Source: Prunella strophiata (Eukaryota > Chordata > Aves > Passeriformes > Prunellidae). Taken from it: a stretch of DNA of 64,000 nt. Under the pieces are notes generated by a model, which was given only the letters and a program-made list of their open reading frames with translations, had not been told where the DNA came from and did no database searches. Location of the stretch: positions 1 to 64,000 of the forward strand of contig JAZBQD010000034.1 of assembly GCA_036583965.1 (NCBI GenBank). The letters run 5' to 3'. How positions within the stretch are numbered: position 1 is the stretch's first letter; each line of letters opens with the position of its first letter. The position numbers and the translations under genes are program-made. This document shows, one piece after another, positions 34,101-46,441 of the stretch.

Positions 34101-34528
34101 CATAGTTGCTGATTTTCTCTTCTGAAAGAGAACAAGGGAAGTGATGCAAATTACAAGGTGAAATAATGCTAGTCACATGGCAGGAGGCTGCATGGCATGT
34201 TTCTGATGTACATGGTTAACTCCTCTTCTTAAAAGTAAGTTTTTAGCAGAGGGTTTCACTGGTGACTCACTAGTGCTAGAGCCAAAAGTGAGTTGAAGTG
34301 AGGTAGGTGTTTTTAAAGTAGTAAGATGTGGTTAAAAGCTATAAAATTGTAAGCTATTCTTTCTTCCATTAATTAAATGCAATAGGGTTTTTCTAAGTTC
34401 AATTTGAACTGGCTACTATTTTTTTCCAGTCAAACTTGTTGACTGTTATTTCCTTGATATTTTCTTAATGAAGAATAAAAGATCAGAGAGGCAAATCTGG
34501 AGTAGATTGGGTGTAATATATAACTGTT

Positions 34529-34604
34529 AAACTGTAAATTTCTACTAGCTTCCCAAAGAGTAGTCTAAACTGTAAATTTCTACTAGCTTCCCAAAGAGTA
34601 GTCT
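34529..34604 (+). repeat. Perfect 38-bp tandem duplication
   Basis: The segment beginning AAACTGTAAATTTCTACTAG occurs twice head to tail without a mismatch (34529-34566 and 34567-34604), which indicates a recent event. Confidence 0.97.
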
Positions 34605-37064
34605 TGTGAAATGCAAACTTCTGTCATTGCAGTTTTCTTTTACATATACCTTGTTTTCACCTGTTCTTTTTGCAGTTGAATGGCATTGTAGATATTTTCC
34701 CTTAGCTTATTTTCCCTTAACTTATTTCCCTTAACTTTCCCAACTTAAAGCCTGAATGCCTTTCTGAAGTGAATTGCACAGTAGGGAAATCACTGAAGTG
34801 AGAAAATACAGAGAACAAGAAATTAGTGCAAAATCAAATTCTGTAGAAGAGATGAATTGGAACAGAAAGAAGAAAATAAGATAACCCCTGTCTAGGAAAG
34901 GCAAGATTCCTGTTTGTTTCTGCCAAAGCTGCATATAAACAGAAAAGAAAAAATTCCACTATTTTCATGATTAACAGGAAGTACTGAAATAGGGACTATG
35001 CTCTTTAATCTCCACTGAAAACTCAGCATTAGTTCTTCTTATATCCTCAACCACATCCATAGTTTTAATGAAACTGGAGAGCAAATTAATATTACTTAAA
35101 CAAAATGTGTCATATAGCCCACTTGTAATTTCTGCCAAAGATAATTTGTTTCCATATTATTTGCAGTTGCATAATGAGATGTGCTGAGAGGCTTGGGAGG
35201 TGGATGTATGGGAATTGTAATCTGTGTAAATATGTTATCACAGTGAAGGATTGCTACTCACACTCATCAAACACTAAATACTCCATTTAGTACTGCATTT
35301 ACAGATAAGAGGGTCACAAGTTTCAGGCATAGCTGCATATTTGCTGGGTCTTGAGACTCTTGGACCAGTCAGCAGAGTAGTGCTGCACCATCAGTTCCAG
35401 AAGCTGTTTTTAATTTTATTTTTCATTCTGAAACAGAAAAGATTGCTAAACATCAAGTTTTGTTGTTTAGCTTTGCAATTTTATTTTGCCAGAGTGCAGT
35501 ATATGCAAATTCCTTTAATCACTTTGAAATATGTGCTTTATTTTGATATTTCTTCAAATTCCTCTTGGTTGTCTTCCTCAAATGTCCATATTTTTACTGA
35601 TCATAAATATATCAAGGGTAATAAATTGCTCTTCATTATTATATCAGTCAGGCAGTGAACTTGATATTACAGTACAAGAGATAATAATAAATGCAGGTAA
35701 AGTTAAAGAATTTATCAATAAACTAAATTTTATCATCTTTTTCCACAACTGCATGATTTTATGAGGGACTGAGAGAGGTTGGCTGTTAAGTGAAGGTATT
35801 TGTAAATTACAAGGCTCAGTGTCTTATGTGAAAGAAAGGAGAGCAGTAACAGGATGAGAATAATGGCATTTGAAAAATAGACTTAGGCAGGATTGAGAAG
35901 CTGATATGTAATTTTCTGGGAAGATAATATTAAGAAAACTGGCTGCTATTTGTGGGAGTGATCCTCCTTTCATGGTAAGGTAAGCACTCTATGAGACCAA
36001 TACAAATAAAATAGTGGAAACATGCTCATATAAGAGCAGAAAGGACCAGGTGCAACATGAACTGTTTCAACTGGCAGGGGGATTTAAGAGATGACTATAA
36101 AAGATAATGAAAATACACTGTAAATAAAGACAATAGCCAAGGCCCATGAGTTCTGAGTGGCTCAAGGCTAATTCTTCCTTTAGTCTTCAAAAACCAGTTT
36201 ATTTGACCTGTTGCTTCACACAATTGCCATCGGGAAAGAGCAGCAAAGCTTACTGTATCTGTAAAATTGTGTGGGAAAAATGAAATTTCTAGGCCAACCA
36301 ACCTAACTTCCCTGAACAGACGGTTAATAGAATAATTAGGGGAAAACACCCAAATATTAGAGAGATGAGCCAACTTTGAAATTACTTCTTTTACACCATT
36401 CCCTGCCCACCTAAATAATGTTATATCCCTCCCCAGCTAGTCAGCTTTGGTTAGTCAATAATCAGATGTGAAAAAACCCACTGCAAACCAAACAAAAGAA
36501 CCCCACCTGTGCTTTCATTAGCAGAACTTTCAGAGTAGGAATATTGAAAACAGAAGATGTAGTGCTGCTTTATTTGGTTTGTTTTGAAATCAAGTTATCT
36601 AACAATTTATAATCGAAGTAAGGAAATAATTTAAATACTGTAATTGAAATAGCTGTTAAAAGCCCATTAAAATTTTTATTTAGTTGTGCTACCCGGATCT
36701 ACTACCCACTTAGTCTATGCAGTATTGCTCTGGTTAGGTGTTTGTAGCTAGGGAACTCGGGTTTTATTACAGTTGCTGAGGTAAATTGACTGAAATTGTA
36801 ATTAGGATCATGACAGCTCTGTACAACTTTATAGAATAAATGTTAATATTCACTATCATACAAAAAATAGTGCTATTCAATTAGAAAGGTTAGAGGTTGC
36901 TTTTCATTCTCTTGGTGATATGTGAGGTCTTACAACTATTAAAAGTGCTCTTATCTGATAGTTTACTAGTGATAATTTTACTCTGATATTTTTCTATCCT
37001 TTTCCTAACCTTTGCTTGTCCCCAGCTTGTCAGGGGTAGTGTGGAGCATCTGGGAAGGTGCCTC

Positions 37065-37225
37065 ATGGTTTTATGGTTTTGGTTTGTGAGTGGTTTTGGT
37101 TTTTTGGGGGTTTCTTGTGTTTGTTTGGGTTTGTGGAAGTGATTTGTTTTGTTTTCTTATTCCTTTTTTGTTTGTTTGGTTGGTTGGTTGGTTTTGTGGT
37201 TTTTTTTTTGGTTTTGTTTTTGTTA
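37065..37225 (+). repeat. T/G-rich low-complexity DNA
   Basis: Mixed GGTTTT, (GGTT)n and T runs. Produces spurious hydrophobic open frames. Confidence 0.9.
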
Positions 37226-37699
37226 TATTGTGATACTACCTAAACTGTGTTGCTTCCATCAAAAGATATATCTTGCTCTTGTTTTGAGCTGTTACTCTGT
37301 GGAAAATTTGCCTCTTGAAAGTGTTATGATATGGTTGTCCTGGATAAACTTGGAAAACACTCTTGTGCTGTCATAACTGCCTAGATGGGCACCAGTCTGG
37401 TTTGTGTCTTCAGCTGCTAGACTTTAAATGTCACTGAATGGGTGATTTACTGCATTTCCATGTAGATAAATTCTGTACAGCCATGGACATAAAGAGTGTT
37501 AACTTTCAGAATATAAAGTGATGGAACACGCATGTTGCTAATCTTGTTTCAAAAGAGCTACTGTAGGTTTTTATTCATAACTGTTTAAAAAAATCCTGCT
37601 TTCCAGTGAAGAACCATCTGGGCATCAGACTTCTTGTAATGTTCCATTCACTGAACTTTTTAAAGAGGATGTGAGACTACAGGAGTTCCTCATTTATTC

Positions 37700-37990
37700 T
37701 TTTTTTTTTTTTTTTTTTTTTTTTTTTAGGTGGCTGGAGACATGAGAGCTTCATTTATTAGGTGTCCCATGCTGGCAAACCAATGTTTTCACAGTGCAGA
37801 CTGGATCTAGAGTCTTCTTCTGTGTAGCATACCCAGCCTGTAGCCTGCCACCAGCTGTAGCTTGCTCAAGGGGCAGGCTGTGGTTGTGCCAGCCACCCCG
37901 TGGCCTGCTGAAGTATTTCACAGCCTGTGGCTGGAAATAGAATAATAGGATGGTTTTATGGCCTATTCAGATGTCTATTATGTGACAAAA
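37700..37990 (-). other. Possible retrocopy 3' end: poly(A) tail with upstream AATAAA on minus strand
   Basis: A T28 run (37700-37727) is followed on the + strand by TTTATT at 37754-37759. On the minus strand this reads AATAAA, about 25 nt, then a long A tail, the normal spacing of an mRNA 3' end. The adjacent 200 bp (37730-37930) is more GC-rich than its surroundings. No parent gene was recognised and the other boundary is not defined. Confidence 0.35.
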
Positions 37991-39763
37991 GATACATATT
38001 TTATGGCTGACCTTGCCTGAAAGGTTCCCTTCTTCTTTTCCTTGAAAAAGCAACAAAAACAACCACCACCATGAAAACACAACTTGCTTTGAACTCACCT
38101 AAACTGTCCATTCTCAAGCTGCTCACCTACAAACACCAAGAGTAGGATTTTGGGTTTATTTTTTTGCTTAGTTTGTGGGTTTTGTTGTCTTTCTAAAGGC
38201 TGTTTTAGCTCTTATTTGCATTTCAGACTCCTTATTTTTTGACAGATTTATGCAGTACTTTTTTCATTCATGAAAGAGCACATTTATGAGATTGGAGTAC
38301 ATAGGTGAGGGTGTTAAATGACTTTTATGTAAAGGCTTGTATTTCTGTTGAAGATTTCCAGGACCTCTGTAGTGTTCATGTGCTTTTTAGTCCAGGCAAA
38401 ATACCTTGATGCTTTGGAAAGCAGCTCTTGGGCACAGTGTTGTGAGAGAATGTTTGGGGGAAAAGGCCCACCAGAAAACCAGTTTTGTCACACAGATGTT
38501 GTATGTTTTTGGACATAAAATGCATTTTAGCTGTTCTTCATTACTCTCTGAAGTATTTAGAATTTTCTAATGTCTTTAAGCAAACTTGATAATCATAATT
38601 TTGGAGCATGTATAATAGTTTGGCCTTTTCAACAGTCTGTAATTCAAGCATGTTGCTAACACTCTTTACATTTATTTGTATTAATACCTACTGGTGAAGC
38701 ATCTGATTTTTATCCTCTTATATTAAGCCTCACTTATGAGACGAATAGTGTGATACTATCCCTGCAGTTTATGGATTCCATTGCCTTAAATCCTGTTCTC
38801 AAGTTTGCCTCACCAGTTCAGTGTAATCTTTCTTCTATTTGCAATTTTTCTCTAGTTGTAGTTATATATGTTATATATTTAATATATAATAATTTATATA
38901 TTTAAATATACTAGTGCATATTTAAATGCCCTGGAAAAGCAACTGATGCTTTATCTGTTAAAAAGACCAAACAGATTTGTCCTTTCCTAAAACCAGTTTA
39001 TCATGTGACTTCTTGGAGGTAGATGTGCCAAAGACTGGCATTTGATCACTTGCATTCAGTGCCTCCTTGACCTGTGCTCAAAATGAGGTATCACAGCACC
39101 TGGCCTGAAGCTGCCAGAGTCAGGAAGTCACCTGTGAGTCAGTTAAATACTTGGGGCTTCTGCTGAAGTCAGCAGTAACAGCACAGTTGACACCATTATT
39201 TCTCCACCATTATTTACTGTGATGTAAAAGGGATGGCTTTTCCTGAGCTGGTGCTTGGAATATGCTGCAGGCTGAGCCACAGCACTCTGAGCAGCTTAAA
39301 TAAGCAGCTCACGTCTGAGCCAAAATTTTACTTCACTTTTTTCATCTCCTCTGGTGACAGACCCAATCTTCTAATGCAGTCTGCTACACTAAGACCAAAG
39401 CATAGACGTCCTGTGCATAAAGCACAGTCAGTAGGGCATTCTTAAAAGAACTGTATTCTTTTAGAAAATGCAGACGTGACCCTGGGGTGGCCATTTTGGG
39501 AGGAATAAAGCCACCTCACATAGTAAATAGTTTCCTAAGCTTGTGCTGCACATTTACTTGATGGATACTGGCAGGGTATTCTGGAGAAGGCTCCTGAGTG
39601 TGGCGTGTTAAAACATCACAGAGTAGAAAGTGCCAGTTACTTGGGCAATGTTGTCTTGTTCTCAGGCCAGCTAATCTGTCCCAAAGTATACTACAAGAAT
39701 CCTCACTTGCAGATTAACCTATTTAGCATGCTCTCTGAAAATCTGCCTGGAAGAGGTAAGAAG
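37991..39763 (+). other. KCNIP1 intron, single-copy
   Basis: Noncoding, with an AT-only patch at about 38865-38925. Nothing else recognised. Confidence 0.55.
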
Positions 39764-40156
39764 TAGAATCACAGAGCAGTTTGGGTTAGAAGTACCTTCA
39801 AGATCATCTCATTCCAATCCCTCTGCCTTGGGTGGGGATACCTTCCACTAGACCAAGTTGCTCCAAGCCCTGTCCAACCTGGCCATGGATACTTCCAGGG
39901 ATCCAGGGGCAGCCACAGCTTCTCTGGGCACCCTGTGCCAGGGCCTCCCCACCCTCACAGGGAGGAATTTCTTCCCAATATCCCATCTAACTGTGCCCTC
40001 TGGCAGCAGGAAGCCATTCCCCCTTATCCTGTCACTTCAGGCACTTTTCCAACCCTGCCCTGTCCAGCTCTCTGGGAGCCCCTTTAGATGCTGAAAGGGG
40101 GTCTAAGTTCTCCCCTCTAAGGCTTCCTCTTCTCATGGCTGAACAACCCTAACTCA
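39764..40156 (-). mobile_element. CR1 LINE 3' fragment, reverse orientation
   Basis: On the + strand, TAGAATCACAGAGCAGTTTG is followed by CCTTCCACTAGACCAAGTTG, GCAGCCACAGCTTCTCTGGG and GAGGAATTTCTTCCCAATAT. This is the reverse complement of the well-known CR1 3' end. It is about 390 bp, 5'-truncated, and lacks coding capacity beyond the tail of ORF2. Confidence 0.93.
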
Positions 40157-43100
40157 ATCCTTAGAATTATTTTTCCTGTATTAGTGGAAATACAGGAATT
40201 TTTGTAACTTCAAGCCAGCTTTTAAATTTGGAGTTAACACAGTTAACTCTAAATACTATTTTCTTTCTATTATCAAAATTACCAAAATTAATATATCTGA
40301 ATTATTTTGTGTGGCTTCTGACTAGTGAATAGTTTAGAGACCCTAAATTGTTTAAGTTTTCCTCATTTCCTTTTAAAAAAAAAACCCAAAGAAATAAAAA
40401 AAACGAGATCAAAACCAATAAACTAACAAAACTCTCCCCTTGCCCCCTTCAGATCCCCTAAACCAAAAAATAAGCACAAAATTCCAGTTACTTAGTTGGA
40501 AGGCATTTTGTTGTCGAGTGCCATGGGTTTGTAAGTGAGGAATCTCTGAGGATCGGTGTCTTCTTGATGATATCTGCCCTGTTGCTGCTTTGAGGACCAG
40601 GTAATAAAATAGCATAAGTTAGCAGGATACTGAACTCAAAATTGTCAGAGGTAGTCAGAAGGCCATTGTTTAGGTACAGCAAGGACATGCTGGTGATTCA
40701 CAGGTGGCTTCTCAGCAAGTCAGTGTAGATTCCTCTTCAGCTCCTTTTGTTGCTGCCTCATCAAAGTTGGAGAAACATTATCTTATTGCAAGCTGATGAA
40801 ATCTGAAAACTGCTAATCGAGAAAACCAGCTTCTTTTGCAAACTTTTGCAATTGTTTTCTTGGTGGTGGAGTTTGGGTTTTTTTTTTTTTTGGCCTAGGA
40901 GGAATGCTAGTTCCCTCAATAATAGTGCTGTAACTTCTGTTCTTTTTCATCTTCCAACACAATCACCATGACCAAGTCTTATTTGGCATCAAGAAGAAAA
41001 ACTACTCATCAGAGTGCACAGCATTTGAATAATGTTTATACTTTTAATACTTTTAATAGTTTTTAATGTTTATACTTTTAATAGTTTCAGGAAAGCACTA
41101 TTATTCATACAGATATATAAAGGGCCTCTTCAACTAAAGTATTCATCAGGGTATAAAAATCTATCCACATTCTTCCTGTGTTCCTTACAACTTCCAGTCA
41201 GCTCAAGCACTATTCCTGTGGTCTCAGCAGCAATGCTGATGAAAATTATGTATAGTCAAACAGATTTCAAGGATGAATTTAATCTCCAGCTGCTTGTGCT
41301 GCTATTTCCTTTCTGCTGGCAGGAGTTTTAATGCTTAATATATACCTTGATAATCTACTCTGCCTTAAGAAAGTGAGTTATGTAACTGCAGTGGTCACTG
41401 CTTGTATGGAAGTTATTCTCATAGAAGGTGTTTTGCTGGATCTCAGAAAAATAGCATTTTTAATCAGATTTATTGTGGATTTTATGGCATAATGCAATAA
41501 CATTAAAAAAAACCCCTAACAAAGAGAAACCTCCAAAGGCTATATTGCCTCTTGTGTGCTTGTAAGAAGCATGGAGTGTGTTATTAAAACTTCAGTCTAG
41601 TGAATTACAACTTTTGTAGATGAAAAAAGAATAGAAAAATGAAGAGGCTCAAAAAAGTAATTCATCAACCTCATGCACTGGAAAAACACTTGGTTTTGAA
41701 GTTAATTGAAAGTGTGAAGGAAAAAGAATATCTGACTTTAGGATCTTAAAGATGTAGAAAATAACCAGCACTCTATACATGAGCAAAGCATTATTTAAAA
41801 ATAACAACAGTCTTCTGTGGAGTCTATATATTTTATTTTCTGCAATAGAATATTTGGCTTTTCACATTAACATCTCATTTCTTTTGGACAAAAGAGGAAG
41901 CTGTGTTTGGCAAGAATCCAGAAAAATGGAGTTTCCCAATTTGTGTGTGATTTTCTCTCTGCACAGCTGTTTTTACTTGGAATATTTCTTGTCCAAATAG
42001 GAGATTTTACTTTGCAAGAAGAAAGAATTTGTGGAAGGTTTTTCTTCAGGTACTTGCAATGAGTATGAGTTGCAGGAAAATAACCATTTTTATGTAACAA
42101 TTGACTTGCTTTATTTTTTGGCAGAGGTAAATCTGGAGGTCTGTTATTCAGATTGCACTTTGAATAAATTTTCATCTGCTACTGTATTTAGGGAGGTGAG
42201 GAGGATATGGCTGTAGGGGGTAGCCTTGGGAAGCCAAGAGTAGATTTGAGAGCAGTTATTCCCAGTCTTCCTGTTTCATGCTGAGTTCTGAGCTCAGCAA
42301 GATCACGAATTTCTGCTCTTCAAACCCAAGTCACTGACTGCTGAATGAGTGGAGCCAGAGGGTCTGCCAGCAATGTTCAACCTTCATCGATCTCTGCTGA
42401 GCTGGGAGGGGAGCAAAGTGATGGGTTACAAATTTTCTGGACTGAGTTGCAGTCATGAGCAAGTTCTATTTTGCAATCTGGAGACTCTTTAAAACTGCTT
42501 ACCACACTTCTGCCTCAGCTTTTTATGGACTAACAAAGCAGGTTCTCTTTCCCTTCCCATCCAATTTGGTCACCCAAACCATCTTTACCTGTGCCAGCTG
42601 AACTTTCACTTTCTTGGAAAGAGAGAGGTTTGAGTTGTAAATACACACAACTTCTGATGCATGTCACAAAAGTATTGCATGAGGATGTACTTTCCTCCTT
42701 GTGGACATAGTTCTCCTATATTAATTTTTGGGAGTTAGCTTTTAAAAAAAAATTTAGCAGTCACTTCCTTTCATTTGCTGATCATAGTGAAAAATAAACT
42801 CTGACATTGTTTTGTTAGTAGTGTTGGAGAATTCATGTACTGGGTTAATATTTCGGCCTTTCTTACAATAAATAATACAGAATTGTACCACATTAATGAG
42901 AATAATTAAACTGTAATGTAATTTCTATCTAAGCCTTGAAACTTCCCTGTGAATGATAGCTCCTACTGGTTCAACTTTGTGGTGAAAAAGCTTGTACCAG
43001 TTTTGTCCCAGATGATAGTCAAATACAGTATGCAGGAAGTATCTCATGTTCCACCTGTGTCCAACGGCAATTTGAAATTTGTCTGAGAGAAACAGTTATT

Positions 43101-43282
43101 TTCAGAGAACAGAGAAAGTTTCTCTTCAGGCATCAGAGCACTCCTAGAAGTCTTGGCTCTGGAAACAAATGTATCTCTTTTGTGAAATATCTTGGTGCTA
43201 AGCATGTAAACTTCTGTGGTTACTTTGGCTTGCTGTATTTATTAAGACATCACAGATGTATTTTACTTGTGGTTTAAGAATG
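40157..43282 (+). other. KCNIP1 intron, single-copy
   Basis: AT-rich noncoding DNA with a T run at 40878-40891 and a short tandem of TTTATACTTTTAATA-like units at 41033-41086. No exon recognised. Confidence 0.55.
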
Positions 43283-43690
43283 GTGTTCCTCAATTGGAAA
43301 CACTGCAAAAGATGAGTTGCTTGCTCGCTTCCCTCTCCTCTTCCCCACTTTGATGATCTGGAGAGGAGAAGTGGAGGTACAAAAGGCAAAGATCATGGGT
43401 TGCGATAAGAACAATTTACTGGAAATAGCAATGAAAAGATAAAGAACAGTAACAGCAAAAATACTAATACAAGAGTGTACAAGAAACAGTTTGCACCCAA
43501 GTTCTCACCCCCGACAATACCTGATCATTCCCTCTGCTGTGCTAACTGAGCGGGCAGACAGCCATTCCCCAAAAAATGAGGTGAGGTGGTACAGAATAAC
43601 CTCTGAGTCCTCATCATGTCCTCTTCTGGCTCTCACAGAAATTAAACCTCTCTTGTCAAGAACCAGGACACTACATTCTTTATATCATAG
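43283..43690 (-). mobile_element. Endogenous retrovirus LTR fragment, reverse orientation
   Basis: The core GATCATGGGTTGCGATAAGA followed by ACAATTTACTGG matches, in reverse, the R/U5 part of the LTR family at 19495 and 22442. The C-rich stretch before it and the CACCCCCGACAATACC region after it fit the same family. Both ends are approximate, and the fragment is diverged. Confidence 0.6.
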
Positions 43691-44472
43691 CTTCCTTTTT
43701 GTATCAGTTTTATAATCTATGCAAATGGCAGTCAGGTAGCCTTCCTTGAGTGGCACATTTGTCTCCAATAAGGCAAGGCTAAAATTTGAGTTAAATAGAA
43801 AAACATACTTTTAGTACAGGCTTCTTTACCATAGCCTGTAATTTATGCTTATATTTCTTTATAAACAATTGGTGTCAGATAATTAGAGTGCAAATTTTGT
43901 AAATTCTGTGTACGTGTATTTTTGTTTTGAGGGGTTTTCTCTCTTCCCTTTCCCAAAAGCAGAGAGATCCATGATAAAAAATACACCTTTTTGCACCATA
44001 ACAAAGCTACTTTTCTCAGCAGATGAGTATGCCATGAGAACATACCATATTGGTGTATAAGGGTATAAAGGGTGTGTCTGCCAGTGATGATGTATATGGA
44101 TGTCGCACCAACTGATTTCAACCAGACAGAAAATTAGCACCCCATCTAAAATGTGGAAAAAGAGTTTAGTAGTAAATGTGAATTATAGCTTTGTAAAGCA
44201 GCTCTACCTCCTAAAGCCCAAGGAAACAATAGAGAGTAACTAAGTCTGTGTGTTTACGAGGTATTTTCAGGCATTCCTGGGAATCAGTTTTATATTTTGT
44301 CCTTGTGTAATGGATTGCCATCCGTAGAGATTGCTATTCAATTTTTTGGAATGCCTGCCCTTGATTAGATATCTGGTATATTAAGAGTCACAAAATGCCA
44401 ACAAGACAGGCAGAAAAAATGCGTCTTTATATCCTCCAACAATCGCAACAATCTATGCTAGATATGTATTTT
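43691..44472 (-). other. Region downstream of KCNMB1, probably includes its 3' UTR
   Basis: Begins directly past the KCNMB1 stop on the minus strand. I could not fix a single polyadenylation site. No other feature is seen. Confidence 0.4.
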
Positions 44473-44742
44473 TTACTGCCAAGCAGAAAGAACAGAAACA
44501 TACTGACTAATTTTTACCAGAACAATAATCAGACATCCACCAGTAAACATGAGTGTAGGCCAGAGGAAAGCAAAGAGGAGACCTTTTGCGGGATAAAGTC
44601 TGCTTAAAATGACGTTGGTCTGTGTTCCTCCTGGGTCATAGTAACATGGGAAAGTCTGGTATTTTTTGAAATTGCTTGCAATTGTTTCTATTCGTGCTTT
44701 AACTTCTTTAGAGTTCTCCAGCTTGTCTGGGACATATGAGCA
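44473..44742 (-). CDS. KCNMB1: KCNMB1, last coding exon (BK channel beta-1 subunit)
   Basis: Encodes 89 residues plus TAA (44473-44475). The acceptor on the minus strand is TTTAATTTCTTATTTCAG directly before the TGC codon. The exon starts CSYVPDKLE, as BK beta subunits do at this boundary. It carries the rest of the extracellular loop with a second Cys (YQTFPCYYD), then TM2 (LLFAFLWPTLMFTGG and onward), and a short cytoplasmic tail ending QYVSVLSAWQ. The human beta-1 tail is closely similar, and other beta subunits end differently, which separates KCNMB1 from KCNMB2, 3 and 4. The intron phase is 0. Confidence 0.95.
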   Translation of the reverse strand, partial: CSYVPDKLENSKEVKARIETIASNFKKYQTFPCYYDPGGTQTNVILSRLYPAKGLLFAFLWPTLMFTGGCLIIVLVKISQYVSVLSAWQ

Positions 44743-46245
44743 CTGAAATAAGAAATTAAAGTTATTCATTATAACAAATACTCCAATACAGAGTTTTTAT
44801 TTAAGTCAAATTGAGTGAAAAAATCGTGCTAGTACTGACAAAATCTTCTGTGGTTTGGCATCCCTGGAGATTGTCTTGGTTTCATTATGTCCATTTGCCA
44901 TGCCACTCTTCCCTGTTTCCATCAGTATGTCTATGCTCCCAGTCTGCAGATTTACAGATTGGAGTTATGTTGTTGGAAACCAATAACATATATGCTGAAA
45001 AAACCCCTGCAGTCTTTGACACTTCATTATTACAGTGCCAAATTCCAGTTTGGCAGTTCTAGGCACTGCTACAACAGGAAAGTGTTCGTTGTGCAAAAAT
45101 TCACACTGGCTTGTCAGTGTGCACAAGAATGAAGTTGTTTCACTGCACACCTCTGGTTGTAAGTAGTAGAAAAATATAAGTGTGGCTGTTGGAGGCTTCC
45201 TACTTGTCTTTGTAAAGCAAAACTATTTTGACCTGTATTAATAATAATTCAGAGTTATTTAGTTTTCAGTGGAAATTGACTTTGAAGCAGTAATTTTTTT
45301 TTTAATTTTTTTTTTGTTGTTGTTGTTGTTGATAAACTTTTATTTCCGCAGTATTATTTTGTGTATATAATAATGCTTGAATGTACTAAACTGGAACCTG
45401 GCCAAGGCAAAAGCAGGTATGGTTGCTGACCTGAAAATTTTACTTGCATTAATGCAAGTAAGTAGGATATCAAGAAGTTGCCTCCCCTTGCAGTGAACAA
45501 GGCTCTTGTTTCCATCTATGGTTGGTAATTTCTGTTTGCTCCTTCATTGCATGTAGCTTTCCCTGAGACAGTCATTATACATACAGGCATTAGCTAGAAA
45601 AATTCTCTTCAGCTGAAGTATTTTATGCTATTAGGTTTGCACTGTGGGAAGCTCTAATCTATATAAATGCGTTGCACTTGTAATTTGAGCATGTTTGTTC
45701 TGGATTCTAAAAGTATTTCAGTCTTGGGCATCCAAGATCTGAATTTTCACTGATTTGTTTCTTCTTTCTGTCTAAAATGTGCATCATGCTGCAATTTTCT
45801 CCTTCTTCATTCCCTGGTTCATAATAGACACCTAAAAAACAAGTAAAATTGGGATTTGTGCTCTTACTTTGGATGGTTTTAAACTTGATGTCTCTCGTGC
45901 TAATTCAACAAGGAACTAAGGAAGCCACAGCTTATAAACCATTTGTTACAATGGGTCTTCAACTGGGAGACTTATATATTTTAAAACGTTCATAGGAGTT
46001 GTATATTCATGTTGGTGTAATTACTTTAAAACTATTAACTTAGCATTAAATGAAATACTTAAAATAAAAAAAAAATTTAATTTCTGGGATGTTTTCAAAT
46101 TGCCTTGGTTTAAGCCCAGACATTAACATGTAAGATGAGTAACTCCTGCTGTTACTTTGCTGCTTGGTTTAAAAGCTATCAGCTCCTCTCCTCAAAGGTG
46201 TTAGATAGTAGCAAAGAATGAGTATGCAATCTGTGTTGCAAGTAC
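44743..46245 (-). other. KCNMB1 intron between coding exons 2 and 3
   Basis: 1503 bp with a GTACTT donor and a TTTCAG acceptor on the minus strand. It holds T runs and (GTT)n at 45292-45331 and no other feature. Confidence 0.85.
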
Positions 46246-46441
46246 CTTAGGATTTCTTTCCAATGTATCTTCAGTCTGGTAGAGCATAACCTCCTGTCCT
46301 GAGGCTGTCAGATTAACCCACACCTGTAGACAGGGATAAGGAAAGATTTCCTCATCCTCTGAGCCTTTGCTGTTTGGGCAGAAAACTTTGTCCTTGATGT
46401 TGGCTTTGAGTACCTTGCACACAGTTTCTGTTGTCCAAACA
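46246..46441 (-). CDS. KCNMB1: KCNMB1, middle coding exon (extracellular loop)
   Basis: 196 nt. The acceptor on the minus strand is CCTTTTGTTTTGTTTTTGTAG and the donor is AAG|GTACTT. The first base completes a Ser codon split from the previous exon. It encodes the large extracellular loop: SVWTTETVCK at the exit of TM1, YPCLQVWVNLTASGQ in the middle, and LYQTEDTLERNPK at the end. Cysteines fall at protein residues 54, 67 and 83, and an N-glycosylation sequon NLT is at 89-91. The YPCL and YxTED motifs are characteristic of the family. The loop controls toxin access and gating of the BK alpha subunit. Confidence 0.95.

Larger units (their letters stand above)
31199..37699 (+). other. KCNIP1 intron, single-copy
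   Basis: AT-rich noncoding DNA. It includes a perfect 38-bp tandem duplication at 34529-34604, a 10-bp-arm inverted repeat at 31728-31753, and T/G-rich low complexity at 37065-37225. No exon is recognised. Confidence 0.6.

Noticed and set aside
37058..37376. Hydrophobic frames (Phe/Leu/Val-rich) at 37.1 kb
   Set aside because: Translation of T/G low-complexity sequence.
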